Source of the DNA: Latrodectus hesperus
Lineage: Eukaryota > Arthropoda > Arachnida > Araneae > Theridiidae
Direction of reading: 5' to 3'
Length of the DNA stretch: 64,000 bases
NCBI GenBank assembly: GCA_037975125.1
Contig: CM075862.1
Span: 43,595,777-43,659,776, forward strand
The position numbers and the translations under genes are program-made. The notes beneath the pieces are model-generated. The model had not been told where the DNA came from. It saw only the letters and a program-made list of their open reading frames with translations, and ran no database searches. Of this stretch, positions 13,111 to 31,716 are shown in pieces (position 1 is the stretch's first letter; each line of letters begins with the position of its first letter).

Positions 13111-14228
13111 GTTTTTCTATTGCTCGTCGCTGAATTAGTATAATAAAGTATTGTATTTAGTTTTCGTCTCTTTTTTACTTCCTTATCTGCTTTGACGAAT
13201 TTTTATCAAATTCTGGTCGACAGTTGATTAAGAGTAAATAGATGGAAGATAAAAAGGGGCTGCTAATAGTTACCTGCAATCAGTGCCTTAAAAATTACTA
13301 ATCATTTGGCGTGAACTTAATCATTAAAAAAATCATTAAGTTCATACAATGAAGTATGATTTGGTTTTTATCCATGAAGGGAGGTGCTCATCTGACTATT
13401 AAAATTGGCCGCAGGTTGAAGGTGGATTCCGTACGGCAACAAATACAAACATGGAAATCGAAATTAGGAGACGTTAAATTATAACATCGAACCCTGATCA
13501 AAGCACAGAAGACATCAGCTTGAATAGCTCTATTAGTGAGGTATGGATCCGAATAGAAAATAACCTTTAATTTCTTTATTTACCAACAACAAAAAATGAG
13601 ACAAGTAGCTTCAGAGATAGAGTGTTTCCTTTATATTCACAAAGACGCATATTAATCTTTAAATGCAGCATATATTAATCAGAATCTAATATTTTCATCT
13701 GATGACATTGTATCGCCAAACTGAATTTGTCGTTATTGAGATGGAGAACGTAACAGCTAGAAGACGTTGCATTACTTTTTAAACATTACATATCGGCTTC
13801 TGGTAAGATTTTCTATAGATACAGAGTCATATTCACGTAACGTAAGGAAGAAAACGGACAAAACTTACAAACACCAACCCAGATAGAAGTGCGTGTAAAG
13901 AACAGAGAAAAGACAACCATATCCGATATTCGATAGCAATTGGCTCGAAACGACTTTAAAGCTTTAATCCTAATCATAGGTACACCCAAGATGGGTATAA
14001 TTCTATAACAACAATAACACACACACTTATATAGGTATGTTATTCAAAGAAAAAGGAGCATTGAAAGAATTCCTGTGACACTAACAACTTATGAAACTTA
14101 TTTAAAGTTATATTCGAACGTAATTATTTTATCAGACTTAGAGTGGCAACAAGAATTTAGTTGTCAACGAATGGCAACAATAACAGAAAGCAAGTATTTG
14201 AACTCCAGCTCTCATGTACTGAATAACT
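13111..14228. other. Non-coding stretch, nothing recognised
   Basis: Base composition is slightly more mixed than the surroundings around 13380-13560 and 13800-14000. No coding region, repeat family or regulatory signature could be supported. Confidence 0.35.
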
Positions 14229-14499
14229 CAAATACTGTTGGGCGCTCCGTGGCTGAGTGGTCAAAGCATCACTCCGCTAATCGCTTGAGAGCGTAGGAGT
14301 GTGGGTTCGATTCCCACCGTGGCCCTGGGTGTTTTCTTCGTTGTTCTTCTCTGGTTGTACACCTGTCATTGTGCAATTTGTCCTATTATCGACGAAGACT
14401 TACAAGCGGATCTCAAGAATCAAGCATACAAGTCTGAATATATGTAACGTAATAAATAAATAAATAAAATAAAAATATAAAATCATGTACTGAATAACT
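14212..14499 (+). mobile_element. tRNA-derived SINE, family D, with 17-bp target-site duplication
   Basis: The element (about 14239-14482) begins with a tRNA-like head: A box TGGCTGAGTGGTC at 14250-14262 and a canonical B box GGTTCGATTCC at 14304-14314. A short body leads to an A-rich TAAA-repeat tail at about 14447-14480. The perfect 17-bp direct repeat TCATGTACTGAATAACT at 14212-14228 and 14483-14499 flanks it, the hallmark of LINE-mediated insertion. The head resembles a Ser or Leu class tRNA but lacks a proper anticodon arm, so it is not a functional tRNA gene. Confidence 0.85.
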
Positions 14500-15237
14500 G
14501 TTTTCCGAATTTACTATAAAATATTGTGTTTTGAATATTTTAAAACTGTTTTTGTGTTGTTGTTAAACTGTTCGTGCGAATATTTTAATGAATAATTTTC
14601 ATAACAACTCGATATTTTTTTTTATTTCAAGTTAGATTAAAATATCGAAAAAAGTTTTCTGTAACAATTAATATTTAATATTAAAAAAATTTTTTGATCT
14701 ATTTTAGTACAAAATGCAATAACTAAAATAAAAATTGCAGCTTCCAGCAGAAACTTTAATGGAAATAATTAAAAGAAAAAAAAGTACAACGAATATTTAT
14801 TTATAAGCGAATCAATTCCACTTTCATAAGCTAACTTTGTGAACTTCCTCGAGATTAATATCTACGAAAAGGAAGATTCTTATGCTTGAAAAAAATTAAT
14901 AGGACAAAACTACTTTAATAGGAAATTGAATTGTAGAGATGACAAAAGATTAAACAAACTTATGAAGTGATTTTTAATAAAAATGAGGGAAAACGCACTA
15001 CGTTTCAATTTGAAGGACATGAACAATTTTAGGTATTAAAAATTTAAAAGCACAGCATTTAATTCACAAATAGATCTCTAAAAAATCTGCCTAAAGATGA
15101 ATATCATTAACACTTCTATCAGGATATTTCATGATTACTGTGAGGAAGAAATTCCGGATATTACTACACTCACTTAATGGATTTCTTTAAGATATTTTAA
15201 AGCAAAATTATAACAAACATACTGAGTTACTTAATGG
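14500..15237. other. AT-rich non-coding stretch
   Basis: No gene or repeat family was recognised. Confidence 0.4.
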
Positions 15238-15470
15238 CACATTAGGAAGCCGAGTGGTTAGCGCTCTTGCCTACAGTTCAACAGTTCATGGTTTCGAATC
15301 CTACCTTGGACATAACTGTTTGAAGTGGTTTGGAATCGACATTAAGCCGCAAGGCAGCAGTTTATATTAGTTCTTGTTTCTAATACACTAATTTTCTATA
15401 CACTAATTAGTTCTCGTGTGCAAAAAAATTACTGTTGAGCGACAAACAAACCAACCAAACTATATGATAA
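15238..15470 (+). mobile_element. Decayed tRNA-derived SINE
   Basis: A-box-like AGCCGAGTGGTTAGCGC at about 15248 and B-box-like GGTTTCGAATCC near 15289-15300 mark a tRNA-like head. An unassigned body follows, ending near an A-rich, CAAACAAACC-containing tail at about 15443-15460. No target-site duplication is visible. Confidence 0.5.
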
Positions 15471-16949
<1,479 letters not shown>

Positions 16950-17106
16950 TATTTGCAAATCTGTGCTTGTTTTCATTTTTTAAGAAGTGCAATAATTTAG
17001 AAGTTGTAGTAAGGTAATTTTACAAGCATAAATCAGTTTCAAATTTTCACAATTTCACTTTTTGAAAATAATTTTCTTTTCTTTTTTTAAGTTTTTGGGG
17101 TAAAGA

Positions 17107-17109
<3 letters not shown>

Positions 17110-17199
<90 letters not shown>
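17110..17199. repeat. (TA)n microsatellite
   Basis: An uninterrupted TA run of about 90 bp, only about 160 bp from the preceding tract. Confidence 0.97.
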
Positions 17200-17203
<4 letters not shown>

Positions 17204-17371
17204 AAAAAGTTAATTTTCAATTTCCCCCATTATTTTTATTATTAATTTCTCCCTGTAAGATTATTTTGTCCCAATCAAAAAGCTTTTATTAGAATTTTAC
17301 ATTCGTATATTTTTCGAAACAAAAATTACGATTTCTACACCAAATTTGAAATTGAATAAAAATTATTTTTA

Positions 17372-17985
17372 ATAGGAATCATTTTATTTAAGGACAAATT
17401 TTATTGATATTACCATTAATTACCAATCAAGGAATAGCTTTTAAAATAATTTCATCGATCTCCTAGAAAATGTTTCTTTTTTGAACAGATTTCATTTTAT
17501 GTTTTTTAGATAGGTTCTTTTTTACAATAAGTTGAATAGTTTTTTAAATTACTAATGGAAAAAAACTTTTTTTTTTGAATAAGAATAATTTTAATAAGGA
17601 CACACATCATCAATATTAGCATGTGTTACGAATCAATAAATAGCTTTCAAAATGATTTTCATCTACGACCTAGAAAATGTTTCTTTCTTTTTTTTGAATA
17701 GATTTTATGTTATGTTTTTTGAATAGGTTGAATAGCTTTCTTTAAATGACTCTTCTCTGAAATGAATGATGAATAATTTTTTTGAACAGAATTCATTTTA
17801 TGTAAGGACACACTTTATTGATATTAGCATGTATTACAAATCAGTAAAAAGGTTTCAAAATAATTTTCATCTAAGTCCTAGAAAAAAAATTTTTTTTTGA
17901 ATAAATTTCATGTTATGTCTTTTAATAGTATTTTTATGACAGGTTGAATAGTTCTTTTTTTAAATTGTTACTTAAGAAAAACTTT
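17372..17985 (+). repeat. Three-copy ~207-bp tandem repeat
   Basis: Three diverged units begin with AGGACA at 17391, 17597 and 17805 (spacings 206 and 208 bp). Each unit carries, in order, ATTGATATTA or similar, a CAATCAAGG/AAATCAGTAA segment, TTTCATC followed by CCTAGAAAA, GAATAGATTT, and GGTTGAATAG. The array is AT-rich and non-coding. Confidence 0.75.
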
Positions 17986-19598
17986 TTTTTCCATATTGGA
18001 AAAATTAAAACATTTTACCTGTCTATTTAAAATAGTAATAAAAATTACAAATTTATAAAATATTTTTAATAAAAGAATAGAAATAGTTCTTTAAGATAGA
18101 GTAAAATATCACATTCTTTGACATTCACCATATTAACTTAAACATTTTAAAAGAAAGTTAAATTTGTAAAAACACTAGATAATAATTTAAAGAAATAGAT
18201 TTCCTTAAAATCTTAAAAATTTATAAATTTCCTAAAATTCTTATTTTGTCTAAAAAATTTTTATATAAATATTCCCATTATTTACTCCTTTATCTAAATC
18301 ATTTGAAAGAAATCATTCTTACTTCTAAACAATTTTATCAAGAGCCGCGTTAGCTGCTAATCTACTTAAAAAAATTCAATCGCAATTTTTTTTTTTTGGA
18401 AAATATATTTTGATAAAATTTAATATTTTTTGAAGCTTTTCACATTGCTTGTATATATTCTTATAATATAATAAAAGAGCGAAAATACGTATTTTTAATT
18501 CAAATTAATTTGCAAAGATCAAACCAAATTATTACTAACGAATCTCTTGTAATGTATGATTTTGTACATAAATAGGGAGTGATTTAAACTAAGGATGCAT
18601 ATTTTTGCAAATTTATATTGATAATGCACAAATATATCTTGCAAATCACCCCTTTAACAAGGTAACAATAACATATATTTATTTCTATATTTCATAAGGT
18701 CATTATTGCGCATGTGAATGTTGATTACTCCATTAGAGTAATATCATAGCAAGGAGTAATATTAATATTCACATAGAGTAAAACTTATTGTGAATTTAAT
18801 AATAACAATTGCTCTTTCACTAGTAATCAGTTTAATATAAAACATTGAAAATCACAGTCAAGAGTACCAAACGAAACAAAATATTTTATGTACACTAACC
18901 CTATTAAACGAGTTGAAAATAATATAAATTTTGTTAATAAACAACTTTTAGAAAATTTAATTAATTAGAAAAGAAAGTTCATGAAAAGTTCAGTGAAGTT
19001 GTAAAATCGAAAAGATAATTCTTGACTTATTGAACAGATGTACTCAAGATAAAAATGGTAATAAAATAGACATGGTTCATTTTAATTCTGAGGTTTGTTC
19101 GAGTAACGTAATCGACATTTAATTTAGTCTTCTTCTTTTCCAAACTTGTACATCACATAAGCGGAAGGTTCAGCTCATGATTTAAATAAGATCTTCTAAA
19201 ATGGCAGTCAAGAATCTAATTCATGGCCATTGAGTAAGAGGTTAAATCAATCGTTCAATCAATCCCTGCGTCTCTCGATTGCAAAATCAATCGACTGATT
19301 TACTGCGTCTTCTGAAAATATTTGAGTGAGACTTGTTTGAATTGGATTCACTGTAACCTTAACGACATCAGTTATCTTGAACAGTAGCAATAAGTTGATA
19401 TGCTACAGCTAATGGTGAAAAATAATAGACTTAAGGATGACAAAATAGGATTAACAAAATACAATTTTCTCACTTTTGTTAAGTAATTAAGAAATAAAGA
19501 TAATGAAACGGTTTCATTATAATATCTGTAAAACGCATTAGTATTGTAACTGTATATATCATTTTAAACAGCTGCGAAATTCATTGATGAGAGCTAAG
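17986..19598. other. AT-rich non-coding stretch
   Basis: No gene, transposon end or GC-rich block is seen. Confidence 0.45.
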
Positions 19599-19647
19599 CA
19601 ATTTGGGATTGAGTGTAAGATTATTTCTTACACTCAATCCCAAATTG
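19599..19647. repeat. Perfect 22-bp palindrome with 5-nt loop
   Basis: The arms at 19599-19620 and 19626-19647 are exact reverse complements, with TTATT as the loop. The loop is too small for a typical microRNA precursor. There are no T-runs or genes nearby to suggest a terminator. Confidence 0.9.
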
Positions 19648-22330
<2,683 letters not shown>

Positions 22331-22529
22331 CTTCTTGGATATGAATCTATTTGAACGCTGTTACTACATTTCAAATTTGAATTCTTTTTTGTATTCGTAA
22401 TGCACTATATGCAATTAATTTGTATTAAAACCTGATTAATGAATAAAAATGTTTTGGGGAAAAATACGTGGGTACTAATCTTTTTAAGAAAATGTCGTGA
22501 ATAAATATGATATTAATTTAATTATAAGT
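22331..22529. other. AT-rich flank of the Runx promoter
   Basis: No repeat or regulatory motif was recognised. Confidence 0.4.
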
Positions 22530-22606
22530 GTTCAGTTGCGGTTAGGATCTAACCTGAGACCCTTGATTCTGAAGAATTCAGTCCTATTACTAAGCCATCG
22601 TAAAAG
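22530..22606 (-). mobile_element. tRNA-like SINE head, family B type
   Basis: On the minus strand GATGGCTTAGTAATAGGACT (A-box region), a CTTCAGAATC segment and GGTTAGATCC (B box) resemble the head of the copy at 26668. No recognisable body follows. Confidence 0.5.
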
Positions 22607-24409
<1,803 letters not shown>

Positions 24410-24760
24410 GAGCGAACACTAGGCACAGGTGTGGTTGTGGTGGAAGATGCGGCGCCGGACACGTGATACCACGTGATTCCGTATCTCCGCCCGTTGGCTT
24501 CGCTGTTGGGCGGGACAGCGAAAAGTTGTGTCCGCGCGGGGCCCGCGAAAGCCCTCCCGAGCAGAGGAGGCGGTTTTTCCGCCTCGCATCTTCAAGGAAT
24601 CTTGTGAGCGGAAAATAAAACAAGAAGTGAAAAATCTGTCGGATCGAGTTGTGATCAGCTGGGACGGCGCTCTGCGGAGAAAACAACACGCGCTTCTTGT
24701 CGGAGACGGAGGCCTGCTGAATGGGAGAAATAATTTTTATTAACTTTTCGAATGGAAGTG
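24410..24760. promoter_or_regulatory. CpG-rich island with abutted RUNX sites and two E-boxes; possible distal Runx promoter
   Basis: This block is strongly GC-rich against its flanks. At 24430-24441 two TGTGGT sites abut. Two CACGTG E-boxes lie at 24460-24465 and 24470-24475, and a further YGYGGT-type site (read ACCACG) at 24468-24473 overlaps the second E-box. GC-box-like CCGCCC and GGGCGGG occur at about 24488-24515. It lies about 2.3 kb upstream of the Runx start codon. Vertebrate RUNX distal promoters are known to carry RUNX sites, so a distal promoter or autoregulatory element is plausible. A 119-codon minus-strand frame crosses it but resembles no RUNX N-terminus I recognise. Confidence 0.5.
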
Positions 24761-25164
24761 ACATTTCGAGAAATGATATTTTCCTGTCATTTTATTGAGA
24801 GAGAAGAAAAAGGAAAAAAATGAAATAAATTTGTTTTTATTTCAAACAATTAAATTTCCAAATACAAAGAATAAGAAACTTTCATTATAAACGAATATTT
24901 TTTATTGATATATTGATGCATTTGAATATATTAGAAAGATTTACGAGAAAAAAACCCTAAAATTTGAAATGAAATTAAAATTTTTATTATAGAATTTCTT
25001 ATTATAAATATTTTCATACCGAATTAACACAAATTATCTACCAAATAAACCTTATATAAAATTAATATTATTTCTTGAATTTTGCTTTAAAATATGTGTA
25101 TATAGTTTATTCCATATAAATACTGAAGTAGATTTTCAAGTACCAGTAAAATTCAAATATTGCG

Positions 25165-25166
<2 letters not shown>
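24761..25166. other. AT-rich non-coding stretch
   Basis: Nothing recognised. Confidence 0.4.

Positions 25167-25221
<55 letters not shown>
25167..25221. repeat. (TA)n microsatellite
   Basis: A TA run of about 55 bp. Confidence 0.95.
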
Positions 25222-25223
<2 letters not shown>

Positions 25224-25369
25224 CTAATTCATTAAGATAAAAATTTATGATAAATAGAAGATATAATAATATTTCTATATAAACGTAACATATAACGTTA
25301 TATCATCATATATTAATAAAAATATTAAAAAATAACGAGAAGTAAACTAGGAAACAGTTATCTGGTGGT

Positions 25370-25500
25370 GAAAAGGGGTCGCTTTCACGTCCGGAAGGTT
25401 TCTGGTTCAATACCAAATGCAGGCGAATGGTTAAAGATCGAGGGTCGACCTAGTCTTTTAAATGCAGTTCAAAATTAATGGATGTTAGGCAATGTCAAGC
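25370..25500 (+). mobile_element. Decayed tRNA-derived SINE
   Basis: A B-box-like GGTTCAATACC at about 25402 follows a degenerate A-box region (TGGTGGTGAAAAGGGG), with an unassigned body after it. Family membership is unclear. Confidence 0.35.
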
Positions 25501-25562
25501 AACCTTGGTTGGTAGAAAATGGTTGCTATGAATATATTACAATAACCTAATTATATATAACC

Positions 25563-25564
<2 letters not shown>

Positions 25565-25639
<75 letters not shown>
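25565..25639. repeat. (TA)n microsatellite
   Basis: A TA run of about 75 bp. Confidence 0.95.
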
Positions 25640-25643
<4 letters not shown>

Positions 25644-26423
25644 ACCAAATTATTGTTCTTTTTATTATAAGTTTTACATAGCACACATATTACTTTTTTT
25701 CTCAAATGTTGATTTGTGCAAAAGTGCATTTGTACCAAGATTTTTATTTCCCCCTATTATGGCACATAGCTTGTTCATCATTATTAGTTTAATGCATTAC
25801 CAATCTTTCCAAGAATTAAGAGGTCTAATTTCCCATGTCTGATATGAAATTATTATTCAATGTTCGTTTAAAAATTGTTTTCGTTTCATATAATTCTTTG
25901 TTGCAATCACTGAGCAAAACTTCAAGTGGATCAGTTTTTGTTTCTCAGAATAAAAATTTTCATTAAAATTTCTGGCGATAAACTTTAAAGTAATCAAGTT
26001 AAAAATTTTTTTTCTAATTTGCAGAAAATCTTGGTCTTTTTATTCTGTTTATTTCTTGCTCATGTGCATATGAAATATCTAAAAATAAATTGTTAATATA
26101 CTTTAAGGGGATATTTAGTTCAAAGTAACCTTTTAGCCTAAAATGTACGGCATAGTGGAAACATACCTTCTTGGGCGAAGTGGCATCTGAATGGCTAATT
26201 TTTCGATCTTTAGTTCATGGGTTTAAGATTCCCATCTCCAGCATGGGAATTTGTTGCGGCTTTAAATTTACTTTAAAATGCAAGTTTTGATCGAATTAAC
26301 CATTGTATACAAAAGATGACTATAATGTGATAAATTACCGGAATCAGGGATGCTGATGAAAATTGGGCCTCCTTTGCTTTTAATTTTGATTTTTCAATAT
26401 TCTTCACAATTTATATTTTATTT
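25640..26423. other. AT-rich DNA with a possible decayed SINE
   Basis: At about 26172-26300 a sequence with GGCGAAGTGGCATC and GGGTTTAAGATTCCC has the spacing of a tRNA-like head but is too degraded to assign. No gene is seen. Confidence 0.3.
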
Positions 26424-26486
26424 TACCGGGATTCGAACTTCTGATAATGAGAACGACTCCCTAACCAACCAAGCCACCGAGGCCAG
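26424..26486 (-). mobile_element. tRNA-like SINE head, family C type
   Basis: On the minus strand GGTGGCTTGGTTGGTTAGGG (A-box region), TCATTATCAGAAG and GTTCGAATCC (B box) closely resemble the head of the copies at 31324 and 34175. The body is missing, so this is a truncated copy. Confidence 0.6.
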
Positions 26487-26667
26487 AGTAAAATATGTGA
26501 CAAATCTTCGATCCCACACTAATAATAAATCTATACAAGGCGGGTTTTTCCGACTGTCTTCGCATGATAAAAAAATTCTTTGCGTGCCGCTATTTGCCCA
26601 CACATTTGCTATATTTTATTCCAAAGTTTACTGAAGCTCACACCACTACAAACTTTTATATAAAGAA

Positions 26668-26935
26668 TTATCGTGACTTAGTGATAGGACTATGCTCTTC
26701 AGAGGGAAAGGTCCCAAATTCGACCTCAGCCCTTGTTGAATAACGGAATATGTATGTTGCGATTCTGCATTCTGTATGCATGTCTATGGAGGTGAGTGCT
26801 TGGGAGTTTTCAAAGTTTCCTCCCTTGCAACAAGGGAATGTAGCCTATTATCTATGAAAAATTCTTCCAGAAGGCAGTTTACGAGGTGGATGTAAAATGA
26901 CTTACAGCAGTCCTCGATCATTAGTTTGTCCACGT
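26668..26935 (+). mobile_element. tRNA-derived SINE, family B, copy 1
   Basis: A head with GACTTAGTGATAGGAC and AAATTCGACCTCAGCC is followed by a body shared with copies at 29303 and 32690: TTCTGCATTCTGTATGCATG, GTGCTTGGGAGTTTTCAAAG, TTTCCTCCCTTGCAAC and CTTCCAGAAGG. Confidence 0.7.
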
Positions 26936-26974
26936 GGTGTTGAAACTCTGCTATAAAAAATCATTATGGTCTAT

Positions 26975-27065
26975 TCTAGAACGTCACTCTTCAGAGTGGT
27001 CCCAAATTTTGATCCCAGCCTCTGTTGAACAACAGCGCTTCTACCGTCTTCGTGCACAGGGTGAA
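26975..27065 (+). mobile_element. SINE family B, 5' fragment
   Basis: CACTCTTCAGAG, GGTCCCAAATTTTGATCC, CAGCCTCTGTTGAACAAC and CTTCTACCGTCTTCGTGCA match the start of the neighbouring copy at 26668 and of that at 29303. It lies head-to-tail with copy 1, about 40 bp away. Confidence 0.55.
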
Positions 27066-28592
<1,527 letters not shown>

Positions 28593-28639
28593 TGGGTGAT
28601 GAATTCTATGCCACAACAACAAGGCCAGAAACTGCTACT

Positions 28640-28845
28640 CATTTGTTGTTACCCAGCGGCACCTGTGAACTAAGCCACGGAGACAAGTAGCGTTGCCCGC
28701 GCCATACCACCACAAACCCGTTTATAGGGTGGGCCAAAAACACAGAGAGAACAGAGAAAAAAGTAACATTCATGCCCGAACCAGGTTCGAACCCGGGACC
28801 CACATCTCAGGAGTCAGGAACGCTGACTACTCAGCCATCGGTCGT
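28640..28845 (-). mobile_element. tRNA-derived SINE, family A-related copy
   Basis: On the minus strand GATGGCTGAGTAGTCAGCG (A-box region) and GGGTTCGAACCTGG (B box) are well preserved. The body shares GGTTCGGGCATG and CCCTATAAACGGGT with the copies at 6059 and 58701, but the 3' half differs, suggesting a subfamily. A CAA-rich tail lies toward 28640. Confidence 0.7.
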
Positions 28846-29302
28846 CACTTACCTTATATTGCAGCAAAGAAAATGAAATCAAATAAGCATGTAATAATTT
28901 TAATACTGCAAAAGTGAAAATACTTTTTTAGTTTTAGCTATTGAGATACTATCAACTTTGGCGACGAATGATAGTTGAACAATACTTGATACTGCTAAGA
29001 CTTTTAGGATGTTAATAGTGCTCTTTTGAACTCTTAAAAATCATTTCATTGTATCCGTTACAAAGAAGAAAACTTGGAAAACTCTGATCAAAAGAATTGT
29101 AAGAGCAAAATTGAATTATTTATGAAACTTCTGGGAGGCAATGTGAGTGTTATCAAAAGATTTATAACTGTTTCCAAGTATCTGCGATGCAGAATCGAAG
29201 AGCTTAAAACTAAGATCCGGATGTATAAAAAAGTGTAACATCCATCTTCCAAACATTGCTGATACCTAGCAATAGTCAGAATCGAACTTGGAAACTTTCA
29301 CA
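28846..29302. other. AT-rich non-coding stretch
   Basis: Nothing recognised. Confidence 0.4.
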
Positions 29303-29590
29303 ACAGGCTCACCATAGCTTAGAGGTACATCGCACTTCAGAGCATAAGGTCATGAGTTCCATTCTAGCCGCTATTGAAGAACGGGAGATGCATGTTACGC
29401 TTCTACCTTCTGCATGCACGTCTGTCGGGTTAAAGGGAGGAAACCCCAAAATCGCTTCGGAGATTTTAGGGTTTCCTCCCTTGCAACACTTGCATAAGGC
29501 CCACTATTGATGAAAAGTCTTTCCGAAGGACAATTTACGCAGTGGATGCTAAAATGACTGGAGACTGATTTAGGTCATTAACTATTCTCA
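29303..29590 (+). mobile_element. tRNA-derived SINE, family B, copy 2
   Basis: It shares with the 26668 copy the segments ACTTCAGAG, CTTCTACCTTCTGCATGCA, TTTCCTCCCTTGCAAC and CTTTCCGAAGGACAATTTAC. It contains an inverted repeat at 29433-29482 that the other copies lack. Confidence 0.7.
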
Positions 29591-31323
29591 GCGCAGTTCA
29601 AAATTTTCACTTAGATGGTAATTTTAACATTAGAATGCTTAAAATTAATTAAAAGAAAATGGTACTTGATGTTAATATCACGGTCTTAAATGAAATTTTT
29701 TCAATTATTAACACTATGGCAGAAATTTGCACACAATCATAATTTTATGAAACAAAATTAATGTAACAAATATTTTCTTAAATCCCTATTTGGGATGAAA
29801 AAAACGTTAAACTTCCAATTAAAAGATGCTAAAAAAATGATAATCGTAAAAGGAATGCTTTGACAAACTTTTTATATCTGTGAAACACTAGTACGAGAAA
29901 TGTAATTCTATATATTTAGGACACATGGAAGTAATAAGGATTCTTTATATAGAATTATTTCTCAAAACACGTGAAAATTTATCATAGAGAACAGAAAATG
30001 TGATGAATATATTTCCATCTGTAATAATATTAAACTAAAAAACATCACATATATTTTGTTACGGTTATAGCTACTTTGTATTCGTTTTTTCCAGAATAAA
30101 CTGATTGCTTTAAAAATCGTATGCCGGAAGTTACGATAGAGACTGCTGACAGTGTAGAACTTCCCGAACACGAAACAAACGATTAAAAAAGGTAAAGATT
30201 CGGAACGAAACCGAAATAAGGTCGAGGAGCTCAAAGAAATGCCGCTTATTTATTTGAGGTTCTGACGTCATTTTTTTTCACAAGAAAAAAAAAAACGTTG
30301 GCGTAAGCAAGTCATTTGTCTTAAGATTTAAAAGAGATTGCTTACAAATATTACAGTTATTAATTTAGAATTATATTAATTAATGAAATTTTTAAAAATT
30401 TAAATCGTCCTTGCCGATTTAAGACCATAACCATAAGGTGAATGTTTGTCTTTTTCATTTTGCTTTTTCTTCTGCTCTACTGTCCACGTGTTAATGACTT
30501 GAATCAATGGAAAATGGTTTCTCAAATCAGTGCTTTGTTCTTTAGATGAGAAATCGCTTAATTAACAAAATGAGCTTCGACACTATTCTTAGATATTCGA
30601 TGTTGAACTTTGTCTTGCTTGCTGTCTTTCGAAGAATATGATATGAAGACAAGCAACAAATTCGTCGACAAGTCAAATTTGCGACACCGTCTCAACATCA
30701 TGTGACGTAGATGAAACGTTATCTGACGTCATGGATATTTTAAACCAATGAGAATGGTAGTAAAATGGTCTAATCATGGAATGAAAGAAACAACCACTTT
30801 ATGGTTAATAATAAGGAAGCAACTGGAGAAAAATTAAGATTAAATTTTTATATTTATATCAGGAATTGATAATTTAAAAATACAGGAAAACTTGAAAATA
30901 CTCTTTATACTTTATAGCACAAAGCAATTTATTTCTTTTTTTTTTTTCAAGTTTTATATCTTTATGTGATGTGCAAAACCGCAGAGAATTTATATTTACG
31001 CCAAATTTTGACAATGAATAAGTAATTTGAATCGAAGTCATACAATAATACCTGTTGTATATAAAATGTAAACAAAGTAAGAACTTATTTTCAGGAATTA
31101 TATTTAAGAATAAAATGTTATTTGCAAATGCTATCCCATGATTAAGATGCTATTAATAGATAAAGTTTCTTACGAAACATAATCACTGAAGACACTGAAA
31201 TAAAACTATATAAATACTGAGCATAAAATAGAATATTATTTGTTTATAATTCACACACAAAATTGGCATTCTTTTCAGATATTATAACCACAGATTAAAA
31301 GAAATATTAAATTATTTAAAAGA
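29591..31323. other. AT-rich non-coding stretch
   Basis: No gene or repeat family is recognised. A slightly more mixed segment at about 30600-30740 contains repeated GACGT-type words (GTGACGTAG, CTGACGTCATGG). Confidence 0.4.
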
Positions 31324-31615
31324 ATCGTGATAGCCTGGTTGGTTAGGTGCTGTTCTTGTTATCGGAAAGTAGTGATTTCGAATCCTGGCTTAACCGAAGA
31401 TCCATCGTGTTCACTAAAAATGTGGTGCAGGTTAAAACTGGGCGTGGTTGCAATGTCCTCCAAGTGAAATGGTACCTCTAGGAGTGGCAGCTCAAGTATT
31501 CTGCTTGGTTCCTGCTTTAAAATCCCAAGACTCCACCCGACTGCTTGTATCTGATTGGTTGAGCCCAACTTAGGGCTAGGTACTGGGAACAGTGCTGGTG
31601 AAACAGCAACAAATC
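31324..31615 (+). mobile_element. tRNA-derived SINE, family C, copy 1
   Basis: The head has ATAGCCTGGTTGGTTAGG (A-box region) and GATTTCGAATCCTGG (B box). The body includes CCATCGTGTTCACTAAAA, TCCAAGTGAAATGG, GGTTCCTGCTTTAAAATC and GAGCCCAACTTAGGGCTAGG. The copy at 34175 has the same order of segments. Confidence 0.75.
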
Positions 31616-31716
31616 ATTGAAAAAGTTGTACTTATGAATAAAATCTCATTTGCACATACTGCTTACATCAAAATGTGATCAAAATTACAAAAAATAACCG
31701 AATTCTAGTAGAAATA

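Noticed and set aside
14239..14330. A functional tRNA gene
   Set aside because: The A and B boxes are good, but the anticodon arm and acceptor stem do not fold as a tRNA, and a SINE body, A-rich tail and target duplication follow.
19599..19647. MicroRNA precursor
   Set aside because: Perfect pairing with a 5-nt loop and only 22-bp arms does not fit a Drosha-type hairpin.
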